64,000 bases of DNA, taken from Hawksworthiomyces lignivorus. Taxonomy: Eukaryota; Ascomycota; Sordariomycetes; Ophiostomatales; Ophiostomataceae. A model generated the notes under the pieces. That model made no database searches and was not told the DNA's origin. It was given only the letters and a program-made list of their open reading frames with translations. Below, piece by piece: positions 1 to 12,279 of the stretch; position 1 is the stretch's first letter; the number at the start of each line of letters is the position of its first letter. The position numbers and the translations under genes are program-made. The DNA is taken from positions 1 to 64,000 of the forward strand of contig NTMA01000107.1 in NCBI GenBank assembly GCA_002917075.1, read 5' to 3'.

Positions 1-69
1 CTTTTTTTTTTTTTTTTTTTTTTTTTTGCTCTTCGGCTTCCCCAAACTAACCCGATATCTACCTGTTAG

Positions 70-240
70 GCTGGCGACCCCAACCCGGCTGCCCGTACCG
101 GTGCCGTCGCACCACAGGCCCAGACCAGCGGCGCCACCGGCTTTGGCATCGGCGTCTACGCCCTCCTCGCCATCGGCGGCGCCGTCGCCTACTTCGGCTA
201 CCAGTACCTGCAGCAGCAGCAGCAACAACAATCGGCGTAA
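70..240 (+). CDS. Cytochrome b5, last exon only (gene cut by left edge)
   Basis: Terminal exon of a gene that starts outside the window. An intron ends at 69, with a CTAAC branch site at about 46-51 and the acceptor GTTAG. The open frame from 70 runs 56 codons to TAA at 238-240. It encodes a Pro/Ala/Gln-rich linker, one hydrophobic span (GFGIGVYALLAIGGAVAYFG, about residues 30-49 of the exon) and a glutamine-rich tail after YQYL. This linker, single tail anchor and Gln-rich end match the C-terminus of fungal cytochrome b5, a small ER-anchored haem protein that passes electrons to desaturases and P450s (family knowledge). The haem domain is not in the window, so identity rests on the tail alone; another tail-anchored protein is possible. 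The 26-base T run at 2-27 lies inside the upstream intron. Confidence 0.6.
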   Translation, partial: AGDPNPAARTGAVAPQAQTSGATGFGIGVYALLAIGGAVAYFGYQYLQQQQQQQSA

Positions 241-1940
241 ATGGCGCCGAGCGGAGCGGCCTGCTGGGGGGTGGAGGAGCCGGATGTCTTGTTCTCTCTT
301 GTCTGTCGTCTTTTGACGGATACAAGAGGACGGCGTCCGAAATCAAATTAATCAAAAAAAATTCTGAAAGAAACTCTTGAGTTTTCTGGGTGGCTTCTCG
401 GTCGGCGCTTGATTTTCAATCCCTGTCTCTACGTCTCTCTCTCTCTCTCTCTCTCTATTACCCGCCTTCTAATCTGTTCTTCTGGATAATGCATCTTATT
501 TCTCTGTCCTCCCATCGTGCCTATCTCATCATTATCCGATCAGCTGCAAATTTAAGACTACCGGGAGGCACAATGCATGCGGGGGAATCTAGCGAGGCTT
601 TCGGAGCTATCGTCTTCTGGATCCTCTCCCCTTCTCCTCCTTTTTGCTACACTGTTCTATCTCCCCCACTTTTCCGAATTCCGAAAGTCTGTCCGTCAAC
701 TTCCCGAAGGACCAACTCGCCATAGCCAACCAGCGGCGGCCTTTTCTATATCTGTTTTGGACAAGCACTCTGCAGCACTTGCACGTTTGCCGATATGATT
801 AGAAATAGAGCAGCATGGCCAAGAGTTAGAAGGGCTTCAAAACAAGCGCATTTCTTATTTTGTCTGTCCCTGTTTACAAGAGAAGAGACCCCTTTAATGA
901 GTCTCGACGGCTCGGCTCTTTCGGACGCAGGTGAGGGGAAAAGACGTATGCAGAGAGCTCTCGCTGGTAGATTTTAATGTAGCAGTTGCATCGGTTTTCC
1001 GTTTTGATATTTTATATAGCCATACTCTAGACCCATGGTTTTAATGAAGGACGTTTTTCAAGGCACGAAAACGGTGCATAACATTTCGGATGCCTATGCA
1101 CCCGATCTCACTCGGTGCTACGTTGATCCAATGGCAAAACGGCTAGAGAGACAATCCGTTCCTTGTCAAATGAGAGTATATATGAGTGAAATAAAAACAA
1201 AATTAACATCGTGTTGCTTGTGCCACAGCAAACGAGACACATTTACTCCGTACAATGCGACGCTACAAGTACTGTTCACAGCGGTGCGGCGATGGCCCTT
1301 CGCCAGCTGCCTGGTGCTGGAAGTGAACGCTGTATTAGTTGTGCTCTCTAAAAACCAGCTAATAGCACTCAAAAGGCCTTTGTCGGTTTGATGTATCCGG
1401 GATCCGATCGACAGGGCGACCGCCCAAACGATCTCTATATGAAAATCACATGCGCGGACACATCTCAAATTCATAATCACATGATATGAGTTACCGCCTT
1501 TACACGTGACGCGTTTTGCTTCTCACGGCGCTAAGCCTTGTTTAGACATTGTCGCCGGCCTTCTGCTTTGTGAGCTGCCTCTCACGACGGTCATGATCTT
1601 TTTGGTGGCCACTCCAGTCGACAATCATCGTCCGTCTCTCGCCGTACAACTGAGCAGCTCATACCCTATACTTTTCTGAGAACGAAAGACGCAGGAACGT
1701 GAGCTTCTCTCTTCAGACTCGGAGAATAGCTATTTGTGAGGTGGTCTCCTTTTTTTTTTTTTCTCGTGTGCGCCTCTCGAATCTCCAGCTCGCTAGCACA
1801 CGACCTTCCGTCTTCTTGCTGCCGATCGAGCTCAGATCTGCATCGACGGCAGCGGCTCCTCGCTGCCTGCAAGCCATTTCTCCGTACTTCTTCGGCTCCC
1901 CTCTTTTCTTCCTGTCTTCTGTCTCCCACACACACGCGCC
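241..1940. other. Intergenic: cytochrome b5 3' side and TFIIE beta leader
   Basis: No supportable gene. It holds a CT repeat at about 437-456 and one TACTCCGTA motif at 1244-1252. The last 250 bases before the TFIIE beta start are pyrimidine-rich, as is usual in fungal 5' leaders. Confidence 0.6.
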
Positions 1941-2924
1941 ATGGCGTATCTCGACCGCCAGCGCGACAGCTTTGCTAGCGCCCTGGCCGGCGCGGCGGCC
2001 AAGATCCCGGTGAAGCGCGCGGCGCCGGCGTCGCCCTCTCCCTCGATAGCGTCGACAGCCTCGGCAACAGCAGCGACGACACCGGTGAAGAAGGTGAAGC
2101 GGGAAGGGGGTGGTGCGGTCAACGGCGTGGCGTCGACGAGCGCGCCGCACGGCAGCGGCGGCGCCGGAGGATCGGGGACGCCGAGCACGGCGGCGATCTA
2201 CTCGCAGCCGGAGAACACGGGGGTGGGGACGGCGATCGGGACCAACGTGGTGTACGCGCTGGACTACCTGAAGCAGCAGGGGGGCAAGGCGGTGACGCTG
2301 GCGGCGGTGCTGGGCCACCTGAACCTGAACCGCGAGCCCGAGGCCGTGCAGCGGCAGATTGTGGAGCGGCTGCGGCACCACCCGCGGATCGCGTGGCGGC
2401 CGGACCCGGCGGCGCCGGTGACCACGGACGACAACTGGCGCACGGGCACGTACGAGCACAAGCCCATCATCCCGGGGGTGCAGGACCGCACCGCGCTGCT
2501 GCGCTACCTGCAGCGCCGCACCGACGCTCAGGGCGTCAGCGTCAAGGACCTCAAGGACGGCTGGCCCGACTGCGAGGCCGCCCTCGCCGAGCTCGAGCAC
2601 GAGCGCCGCGTGCTCGTCGTCCGCACGAAAAAGGACAACCACCCCCGCATGGTCTGGCTCGACGACCCCTCGCTGTGCCACGTCGTCGAGCCCGAGTTCC
2701 AGGCCCTCTGGCACCGCGTCGAGGTCCCCACCCTCGACGACATCGTCCGCAAGCTCTCCGCCGCCGGCCAGAAGCCCACCAGCGAGGACCCCCGCCTGCG
2801 CGACCTCGCCAACGCCGCAAACAAGGAGAAGAAGCAGAAGAAGCGCGCCCAGCGCCGCACCGGCAAGTCCACCAACACCCACATGGAGCACCTGCTGAAG
2901 GACTACAGCCACCTAAAGCGGTGA
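1941..2924 (+). CDS. tfa2: Transcription initiation factor IIE subunit beta (TFIIE beta)
   Basis: Intronless gene for 327 residues. TFIIE is a heterodimer that joins the RNA polymerase II pre-initiation complex and recruits and stimulates TFIIH; the beta subunit binds DNA around the melted promoter (family knowledge). The N-terminus (about residues 1-85) is low-complexity Ala/Ser/Pro with a basic patch (TPVKKVKREG). A first winged helix follows at about 100-150 (VVYALDYLKQQGG, then LGHLNL), and a second at about 175-235 (TALLRYLQRR to KKDNHPRMVWLDDPSL), matching the TFIIE-beta core. The C-terminus is strongly basic (KEKKQKKRAQRRTGKS) and ends in a short helix (HMEHLLKDYSHLKR), typical of the family. 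The start sits in a good context (GCCATGG) after a pyrimidine-rich leader. An AATAAA lies at 3155-3160. The 399-residue frame on the opposite strand is a shadow of the GC-rich codons. Confidence 0.93.
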   Translation: MAYLDRQRDSFASALAGAAAKIPVKRAAPASPSPSIASTASATAATTPVKKVKREGGGAVNGVASTSAPHGSGGAGGSGTPSTAAIYSQPENTGVGTAIGTNVVYALDYLKQQGGKAVTLAAVLGHLNLNREPEAVQRQIVERLRHHPRIAWRPDPAAPVTTDDNWRTGTYEHKPIIPGVQDRTALLRYLQRRTDAQGVSVKDLKDGWPDCEAALAELEHERRVLVVRTKKDNHPRMVWLDDPSLCHVVEPEFQALWHRVEVPTLDDIVRKLSAAGQKPTSEDPRLRDLANAANKEKKQKKRAQRRTGKSTNTHMEHLLKDYSHLKR

Positions 2925-4699
2925 GAGGAAAAACAAAAATTTGTCCGGAGATTGGTGGTGCTCCAGAACACCCCTCTCTTTATAACTTCTTTCTCTTGCG
3001 TGTTCTTTTTTTTTCCCCGTATTTCTCTTTGGATCAGCGTTATCACATGGGGCACAGGTTATGTAGGGAGGGATCCCTTTTGTATAGATGGTTGTGTCTT
3101 CTCTTTTTTCTCATTCTGAACTGGTCTGGCGTTTTGGAAGGACACGGCGACTAAAATAAAGAAAACCCATTTCACAAGGACGGCGCTTTGCTGGATTTTT
3201 GAGTTTCATAGGAATACCACGTTTTTGTTTCCTCTGTTCATTTTCATTATCAAAAAGGAACCCTGCCGTTGCCCAATCCTGGGGTGGACAGGACAATGTA
3301 TGAAAAGCAATGCAGCTAAATAATCTCTAAAAGAATCGGAGTCTACAGTAAACAAATCCTTCGAGTATGTCTCATCTTGGCCGGTAGAAGGGGCAGCGTA
3401 TGCTGTCGGATAGGCCTCACATTTGTTGCAAGGCACTCTTAGAGGAAGCGGAAAGTGTATTTACGTAGCGATCTCTCGCCACAGGTTGATCACGTACATT
3501 AGAAGCACATAAAATGAAAATAATAGAAAAAGGGAGTTGCCCTTTTGTTTCTTTTTTAGTAGTTACTAAATAGGACACATATAATAAACAATAAGCTGAA
3601 GATACAAAGGAAGTCTATAGATTTTTTGCAGGCAACAAAATGAAAGAAAAGCAAATGTCACGACAGATGTCAGAGTGGGTAACAAACGGCCCAAAACCAG
3701 AAAACACAAAACCAAAAGGTATACCACACATAAAAGACGGGGGCGGGATATATAATAGCGGGAGTAGAGGTAGTTTGTCGCCGATAGCCTTTCTCACTTT
3801 CTGTCTCTCTTCCTTTCTCGCGCCTGTCTCTCCCAAGCCTGTTGTGGTATTATGTTGCAAATAAGGCGCAGGATGGACACAGAGAGGAGAGGAAACTCAA
3901 ATGGAGGGAAACGAAATGTGACAGGGCTGAGGGAAGAGACAAGGTCGTCTGGACAAAAAAAAGCCGAGAGAAAGCATAAGAGACAGCAGAGCAGCGGCGT
4001 ATGGGACAAAGAAGACATATTAAAACTGGTGATGATGAACAAAAAGCAGAAACAAAAAGGCAAAAACGATCGGCTTCTTCCAGAGATCCAGCTCGGCCTA
4101 TCGAAAACACCACGGGAAGGTCAGCGGACAACAAGGGAGTCGGGCTTCCTCGGCCATCTTCTCGTAGTCGGCCTGCTCGTCCGGAGGATTCCAAGAAAAT
4201 CCCCTCGCGGAAAGCCACCACGTTTCCTTCCCGGTTTTGTCGTAGATTACAAAAGTCTGTATGAGTGCAATAAAGGTTGTAAACGTGCAAGTGTAGGAGT
4301 AGTTGTGCAACGGAAAAAAAAAAAATATGACAGAGTCGTGATCGCTAGGAGAAAGGACAGTAAAAAAGAGGCCAAATGGGTATCCCTCATAGCTTTTTTG
4401 TTTTGGTCTTCTTCTTTTGCTTCGTTTCCCCTCTTTGTTTGTTTCGCCTTTTCCAAAAACCATTGATTAATTCTAGACGGAAAATAGCCCAGCCTCCCCA
4501 TGAACCAAGACGCGATAAGACGAGGAAAAGGAAAAAAGGTAAGATATAGTGTTGAGTGTCCAGTAGACAACACGAGACAAAGGAAAAATGGTCGTTCCGG
4601 TGAAAATCTAGGAAGATGATGTATGGTGTGCACATCTGTGAGAGTGATTGCGGGCGTTGATTCTCCCGACATGAATAAAAGACGAGCTGGAAACAGCAA
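2925..4699. other. Intergenic, convergent 3' sides of TFIIE beta and the C2H2 gene
   Basis: About 1.8 kb between two convergent stop codons. It is AT-richer than the flanks and has A and T homopolymers (for example 4313-4325). The short frames here lack coding-type codon use, so it probably holds two 3' untranslated regions and spacer. Nothing else recognised. Confidence 0.55.
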
Positions 4700-6307
<1,608 letters not shown>

Positions 6308-7206
6308 GGTGGACAAGAGGGTGTTTTGTCGTTTCCTAGGAAAGAGCAGACGAAGGACAGCAGGTGGCTTCCTCGAAGGCGGTAGTAGCGGACTTAGGCA
6401 ACAAGCGGAGCGTGGCAAAGATTAGAGGCAACCGTTAGATGACTGCGTCGTTGCTGTAGTAGTCAAGAGGTGAGGTTGATATGATCGTTAGAGTACCAAG
6501 GAAGGCGAGAAGACACAAAGCGAAAAATACGTGTCGAGCAGACGGATAGATATCGCTGACACAAACGTGCTCTAGTTCTCGTCGCGAGGAGAACGAGGGA
6601 GAGACAGTAAACCAGTTGGAGGAAGAGGGGGGGTAGATGATATCGTGACTGTCTTTGCGCGTCTCAGGTTAGCTACGACATAGGAAGAGCAGAGCAGCAG
6701 AGAGGACGTCGTGGAAGGATCTAGACAAGAGTAGGAACTATGAAGAAGAAGAAGAAGCAGGGGCAGGGGAGAAAAGAAGGGTAGCTGAGGTGGTAGGATG
6801 AGGAGGAGAAGGATGAGGAGCTTTTTAAGAGGAGAGGCAGATGGGAGAGAGACAACATACAAGGGAAAGGAGGATGGCTATTTCGTCATTTGCGTCGTCA
6901 AGAGCATATAAAAAGTAAGTTTTGAGAGAAGAGAAGGAGATATTAAGAAAGAAGAAGAGAGTTTGGGAAGAAGGTTAAGTTGTGAGTGAGTGTGAGAGTT
7001 CAATACTCGTATGTTTCGTCGTTGTTGTTGGCCTGTCTTGTCTTCTTTTTTTTTCGTTTCCCTCTTCTTTTTTTTCCTTTTTTTTTGTGACGGCGCGGCG
7101 CGGGCTGAAGTACAAAAAAATATGGGGGTTATAGGGATTTTCTGGGGGTTCCTTTGATGGTGCTGGAAGAGGAAGAGGAAAAGTTGGGCTAGGTAGAAGG
7201 GAGAAG

Positions 7207-7221
7207 GGGGGGGGGGGGGGG
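7207..7221 (+). repeat. Poly-G run in the C2H2 gene upstream region
   Basis: An uninterrupted G run of about 15 bases. A related homopolymer junction (about 14 C followed by about 13 A) lies at 7477-7503. Such runs are prone to slippage and to sequencing length errors. Confidence 0.7.
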
Positions 7222-7514
7222 TGTATAGAATAAAAAAGAGATAAAATCATACATAAAATAAAAAATCGAGATTAAGGAATTAAAGATAGTGCCAAAGTAA
7301 AATAAAATAAATCGGTCGTAGGCTGACAACAGCAAGTGAGATTATACAGGGAAGGAGCTGCTGTCAGGCAGGGGATACGCTAAAATAGGAAAACAGCGAG
7401 TAGGAGAAGGCAGGAGAGGGTAAGAGAGAGTAAGAGAGTAAGGGGGCAGGACCGTTTACAAGAATACAAGAATAAACCCCCCCCCCCCCCAAAAAAAAAA
7501 AAACTGAAGGTATC

Positions 7515-7632
7515 CCCAAGCTAGGCCAACCAGAGCCAGCTAAAGCCAACCGAGGCCAGCCAAAACCCAGCCAAAGAACTACCCAGAGAGCCAGCCATAA
7601 AGCCAACTAAAGCTAGAGCCAAACCAACCGAA
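7515..7632. repeat. Degenerate short tandem repeat based on AGCCAA
   Basis: About a dozen imperfect copies of a unit such as AGCCAACC or AGCCAGC run in one direction (for example AGCCAGCTAAAGCCAACC). Unit length drifts between 8 and 12 bases. The hydrophobic frame read on the minus strand through it (rich in Trp, Leu and Gly) is a by-product of the repeat. Confidence 0.6.
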
Positions 7633-10600
7633 TAGCCCTCGGCGCCACAGGCACTGAATAGCTGTCTTCTGGCATGAAAAGCACGAATCATATGCACATA
7701 CAAACAACCAGGGACACCCGCAGAGTACCAAAGTACCGTGTACCTTTCTATGCCAGCTCCAACTATGTCCCAGTTCGGCAGTGGTCCCCGCCTTTCCTCT
7801 GTGTACTCCATACATGTGTGAATGAAATGTACGACGTATTCAGACGGTCTCTGCTAGGCGGTGGGATCATTGAGCATTATGTCCACCCCCTTAAATGAAG
7901 CGAGCAGCAGAAAAAACTGCAGAGGATGCGGGAGGGGAAGTGGATAAGATCACGCAGAGCGATTCTACACCGAGTCTTCCTGATGTGCAACGGCAGCCTC
8001 TTCGTGTGCTTTTTTTATATGCTTGCGTGAGTGGGAGGTGCGATGCGAGAGGGGGCTGGCAGGCGAGCTGCTAGGAGCAGCACTTGAAACAAACATGTAT
8101 GGGCAACAGGAGAGCAGACCAGAAGGCTGGGTGTTGGCGATTTGTATGCCTATGTACATACATGCGGTACGATACTCCGTATAAGAGGTGGAGAGAGGGA
8201 CCCAAACCAGGGTAGTGACGGAATGGTACAACACGAGCAACTAGAAGGGAGATGAAGCCTCCATGGAAGCTCTCGCTTCATCTGACCCTGCCGTACGGCG
8301 TGTACTCCGTATTGTATGTAATTATATGCGTACATACTTGGTTGGCACTGGTGGCTTCTTCTATGGAACCTCTGTCGATCTGCCATGACAGACATGGATA
8401 AGATTGTCGGCGGAGAGGCATTCCTTTTTCTTCCCTCATGCCGTCTCTCCCTGCCTCTTTGTGCACATACTCCGTGTGTTCTCTTTGGCCTCGCTCTTTT
8501 TCTGCTCTGCTTGCTCCTTCAGTTCGGCAATACGTCCGTACGCAAACCTATGAGCCTACGCGAACATGAGACTGTCTATTAACGCCACCAGGGGTTGAGC
8601 AACGGGGAAGTCACCCGTGGTAAGGCGGGAGACCCACCCAGCATGACTCCATAATTGCGACCCGTACGCCTACATCTCACCAATGTACGGAGTACAGAAC
8701 CCTTCCCTTCTATATGCTTGGACCAGCACGAGTTAATTGCCGCTACAGGTACACGTGTGCCTAGTAAAAAGAGCGATCAAATGTGTATACAAATCGCCAA
8801 CCCAGACTAGCACATACTCGTACGAAATGCATTTCTTGTTTCGGGGCACCTTGTGTCGACCATTTTGGCGTCTATCTGCTCCCATTTTCTTTCGCCTCTT
8901 TATGTCTAGTTCTCTTTTGCTTCTCCAGTCATGTAGTTTCGTGCTCATTTCACAACAGATACTATTCCTGGCATTTGTTTATGTTTGGAGTTTGGAGAGT
9001 GGAGAAGACCAGTCGGCCCTTTGCGGCCCAGGTTCCCTGCGCTGAATGAATTGGCACCGAATTTTTGCTGTGCTGTCTGCTACCCCGTAGTCATACGCAG
9101 CGGTCAATGGTAACAGTGTTGTGTATACCTTGCAACCCCGGCCGGGATGATGTTTTCCTCCGACTTTGTTTTTCCCAGAGAAACTGTTGTCTCTCTCCAA
9201 CAAATACGTTAGACATCTATAGCAGCAGTGCAACGGTAGTCAAAGCCCCCCTTGCTGTTTACACGTTACGGGCGCATTGCAGTGTGTCCAAGGGATATTA
9301 TGTATGCACAGGGCGAACACTCCTGAATACCAACAGGGAGGAACCCGATCCAGCATATGCTATTTCATCATCGCACGCGTAGGACCTTTCGCAGTGCCTT
9401 TCAGAACGACCCCTTGTCCACTCCAATCTCGGAGGGGTCCCCTCTCTTGACCCTTCGCCCACTCTGAATCGAGCTTAGGCCGGCGGACGCTCAGTGTACT
9501 TTCCAAGCTCTTTTCTGGAAGGATTTTCTTTCCAATCTCTCGGGGGGGTGTAGTCTACATTTCTAGAGAGGGGAAGCATCAGTCACAAAGCAGTAAGCAC
9601 AATCGCAACGCAGCGGGACGCCGGTAGACATATTCTACGCTCACCTTGAGCCTTCTGGCAGATTGCTTTTCAATTATGCTTCGCTTCCAAGAAGCCGATA
9701 GTATGAGAAGGTGAAGTCCTAGGTAAAAGACAGAAGAATGAAAAAAAAAAAAAAAAAGACGCGATGGGAAATACGGCTAAATGAAATGTTTCTTCTGCTC
9801 CCTTCCACGGGTCGATCCGCGTCTCTAAATCAAATAGCAGCGGAGACCAGCTATAGCAATCCTCAGAGGGAAAAGAAACTTTTGTGTACAGAGCATGGCG
9901 GGAGCCAAATAGCAATATTCCGCACTGGTCATTGCTGCAGCGGTGTGTGCTCTCTGTACACCAAATAGCACGCGGATTTGAAGCTCTGCACGCATAAGCG
10001 TATGTACCTCAGCTGTCTCGGGAGCTTGATGTTCGTCTGGTCTCTCGTCGACTTTGCAGTCCCCATCCCCTAGTAAAAAACCAAGAAAATCGCCTGCAAA
10101 GCCAACGTTGCAGTCCGGCTCCCGCACTCTATGTACCCGCAGCCCTCGCTGCAGTGGCCCGTTCGTTAGAGGGAGCAAAGCAAAGTAATGTACCTGTCTT
10201 ATACCCACCCTCTTTTCCCAAGAATCTGAACGTCTTTCTTTTTATCCCCTGCTCGATAAATTGTGCCACTTTATTTTGCCATGTGCAGCAGAAACATCAG
10301 ACTCCGCCAATTTGGGAAGAAAAGGGGGCGGAGATGTACGACCAGAAAACTGATATTGTTTATTGAGGACCTCTGCGACCAATTTTTCTTTTTTCTAATT
10401 GCAGCGCTGATTTCAATAAAGCATGCACCTCGCAGGCTCTCGCATTGTACGACATGTGAAGGCGAGCAAGCACTAAAGGTGCTTCGTGAACAGCGTACAA
10501 GCACACGCAGAGGACCAAAAAGAGGGAAAGCGCTTGGACTTACGCAGCGAGCCGTCCAGAAAACAGGGGGCCGGCGAGCGCTAGCAGGACATGGTAAGCT

Positions 10601-12240
10601 GGCGATTTCTATTTTGGACGGCCGCAACCCCTGGCTAAGGCGGTGCTCTATTCCTGACGGAGCAACGAGTCAGGGGCGAGGAGACACCATTCAGACGTGC
10701 TAGCGTCTGGGGCTAGTCCGCACTTAGCTGTGTTCCCCCAAGGCGCATCACAAGAACAAGCCAGCAGTACTTCTTCGCAGGAGTATAATTTCTTCAGCAC
10801 ATCCTGTACAGAGACACAAACGGGGCACAATGCTATTTCGGGACAAGAATCCTTGCACATGCAGACACGGGGGAGAAAGATAATGGAAATGGAAGAGGAA
10901 AAGAACAGAGAGTAGAACTTTCGAAGCTTGCCGGTGGGCAAAAGCGAAACGAATGACCAAGATAAAGCCGCATTGCTAAGAAAGTGCGCTTCGGTCGTCT
11001 GGTTTCTGTTCCTTCTGTCAATCCTTCTAGAATAAAAAAAAAGGTGCACTTGTACTTCAGCCTTAAAAGATAAATGCTACATAACGCTCATCCTACTAGC
11101 AGAAAGAGCCTATTCTTCTATCTCGTTGCACCCAGCCAACCCAAGGCCACTTTTCCGCCCGCCCCGCTGCAAGGGAAGGGCAGAGAAGAGAGTGAGAGAG
11201 AGTGAAAGAGTGAGAGAGACGCCCTGAGCATGGTGTGCCCTCTGCGTTCTTTCTGCCGGGAAAGGGTACTATGGATTGGGCGGGAAGCAATATAGAAGAG
11301 AGAGAAACAAGCGGGCGGGACAAAAGGAAAAGAGCATCAAATATGAAACGAAACAATAACGTTCGTTTAGGAAGGTAAAAGCAGCAGTAGATTGCCAGCG
11401 ATAGTGCAGTCTTTTAATTCTCAATTGTGCCTTGTAGTCTTTTTTCCCTCTTCTCGATCCCCTGAAATGGCGTGCGTGAGATAGATGGCCTGCAGATTGC
11501 TGGCCCTGCGCAACATTTGCCTTCTGTCTCGCAGCCCCAAATTAAAGGAAATGCTCGTGGGCCAAGCCATCTCTTGCAGAGATGCTAAGAAGATGCACCT
11601 TTACTGCCCCGAGATCCAAGGTCGCCTTGTTTATCGTGCCAGGGGACGTGGAAAGAACACGAAGGCCGGGCAGCTGTGCTGAATCGAGGCGTGCTGACTT
11701 GCATGCCGCATAGCTCGCCCCTCTTTCCCCTGGTGAGTGAGAGAGAGAGAGAGGTCATGAGCGTTTGGTGCGTCTCGCGCTTTTCGAAGGAAAAGGGTAA
11801 TGATCATCCCCCCGGGTTGGTCCTCTCTTTCCCTCACCCTTTTCTTCTCATCGTCTCTTGGTACAAATTACGGAAGCAGTCTATGCACTTGGATTCGCAC
11901 ACAGTCGATACCGCACAGATTAGGCATTGAAATGCGCCGGTGGTGCGTGAGACTACAGGACTAGGGGAGGGCCACTATGTGCGACTACGAGATGGCGAGC
12001 AGGGGTAGATGAAGAAAGGAAAATATTCCGTCGCGATAGAGCCTGGCACTGGTCTGGCTTTGGGAGGGAAATGGCATGGGGTTTGGACGCGCACGGCTCG
12101 AGAAAGGGTCGCAGTGCAGACAAGGGGCGAGAAAGAAGAAGGAGACGAGAGAAACGGCGAACCCTTCCATGCGCCTTCTGGAAGGAAAAATTGGACCTCA
12201 GAAAGAAGGGAGAGAAGAAAAGCAAAAAAAAAGGAAGACT

Positions 12241-12279
12241 GGGCGACTAGGGGGGCACGGGGGGGTAGGGGGGTGGTGG
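12241..12279 (+). other. G-rich tract with quadruplex potential
   Basis: Four G tracts of at least three bases are separated by loops of 6, 3 and 2 bases (GGG, GGGGGG, GGGGGGG, GGGGGG), followed by GGTGG. This fits the standard G-quadruplex pattern. It lies in intergenic DNA. Confidence 0.55.

Noticed and set aside
1713..2912. 399-codon frame opposite the TFIIE beta gene
   Set aside because: It is a shadow of G/C-ending codons on the other strand; the plus strand encodes a recognisable TFIIE beta.
10263..10703. 146-codon frame in the gene desert
   Set aside because: Composition and codon use look random and no conserved block is visible.
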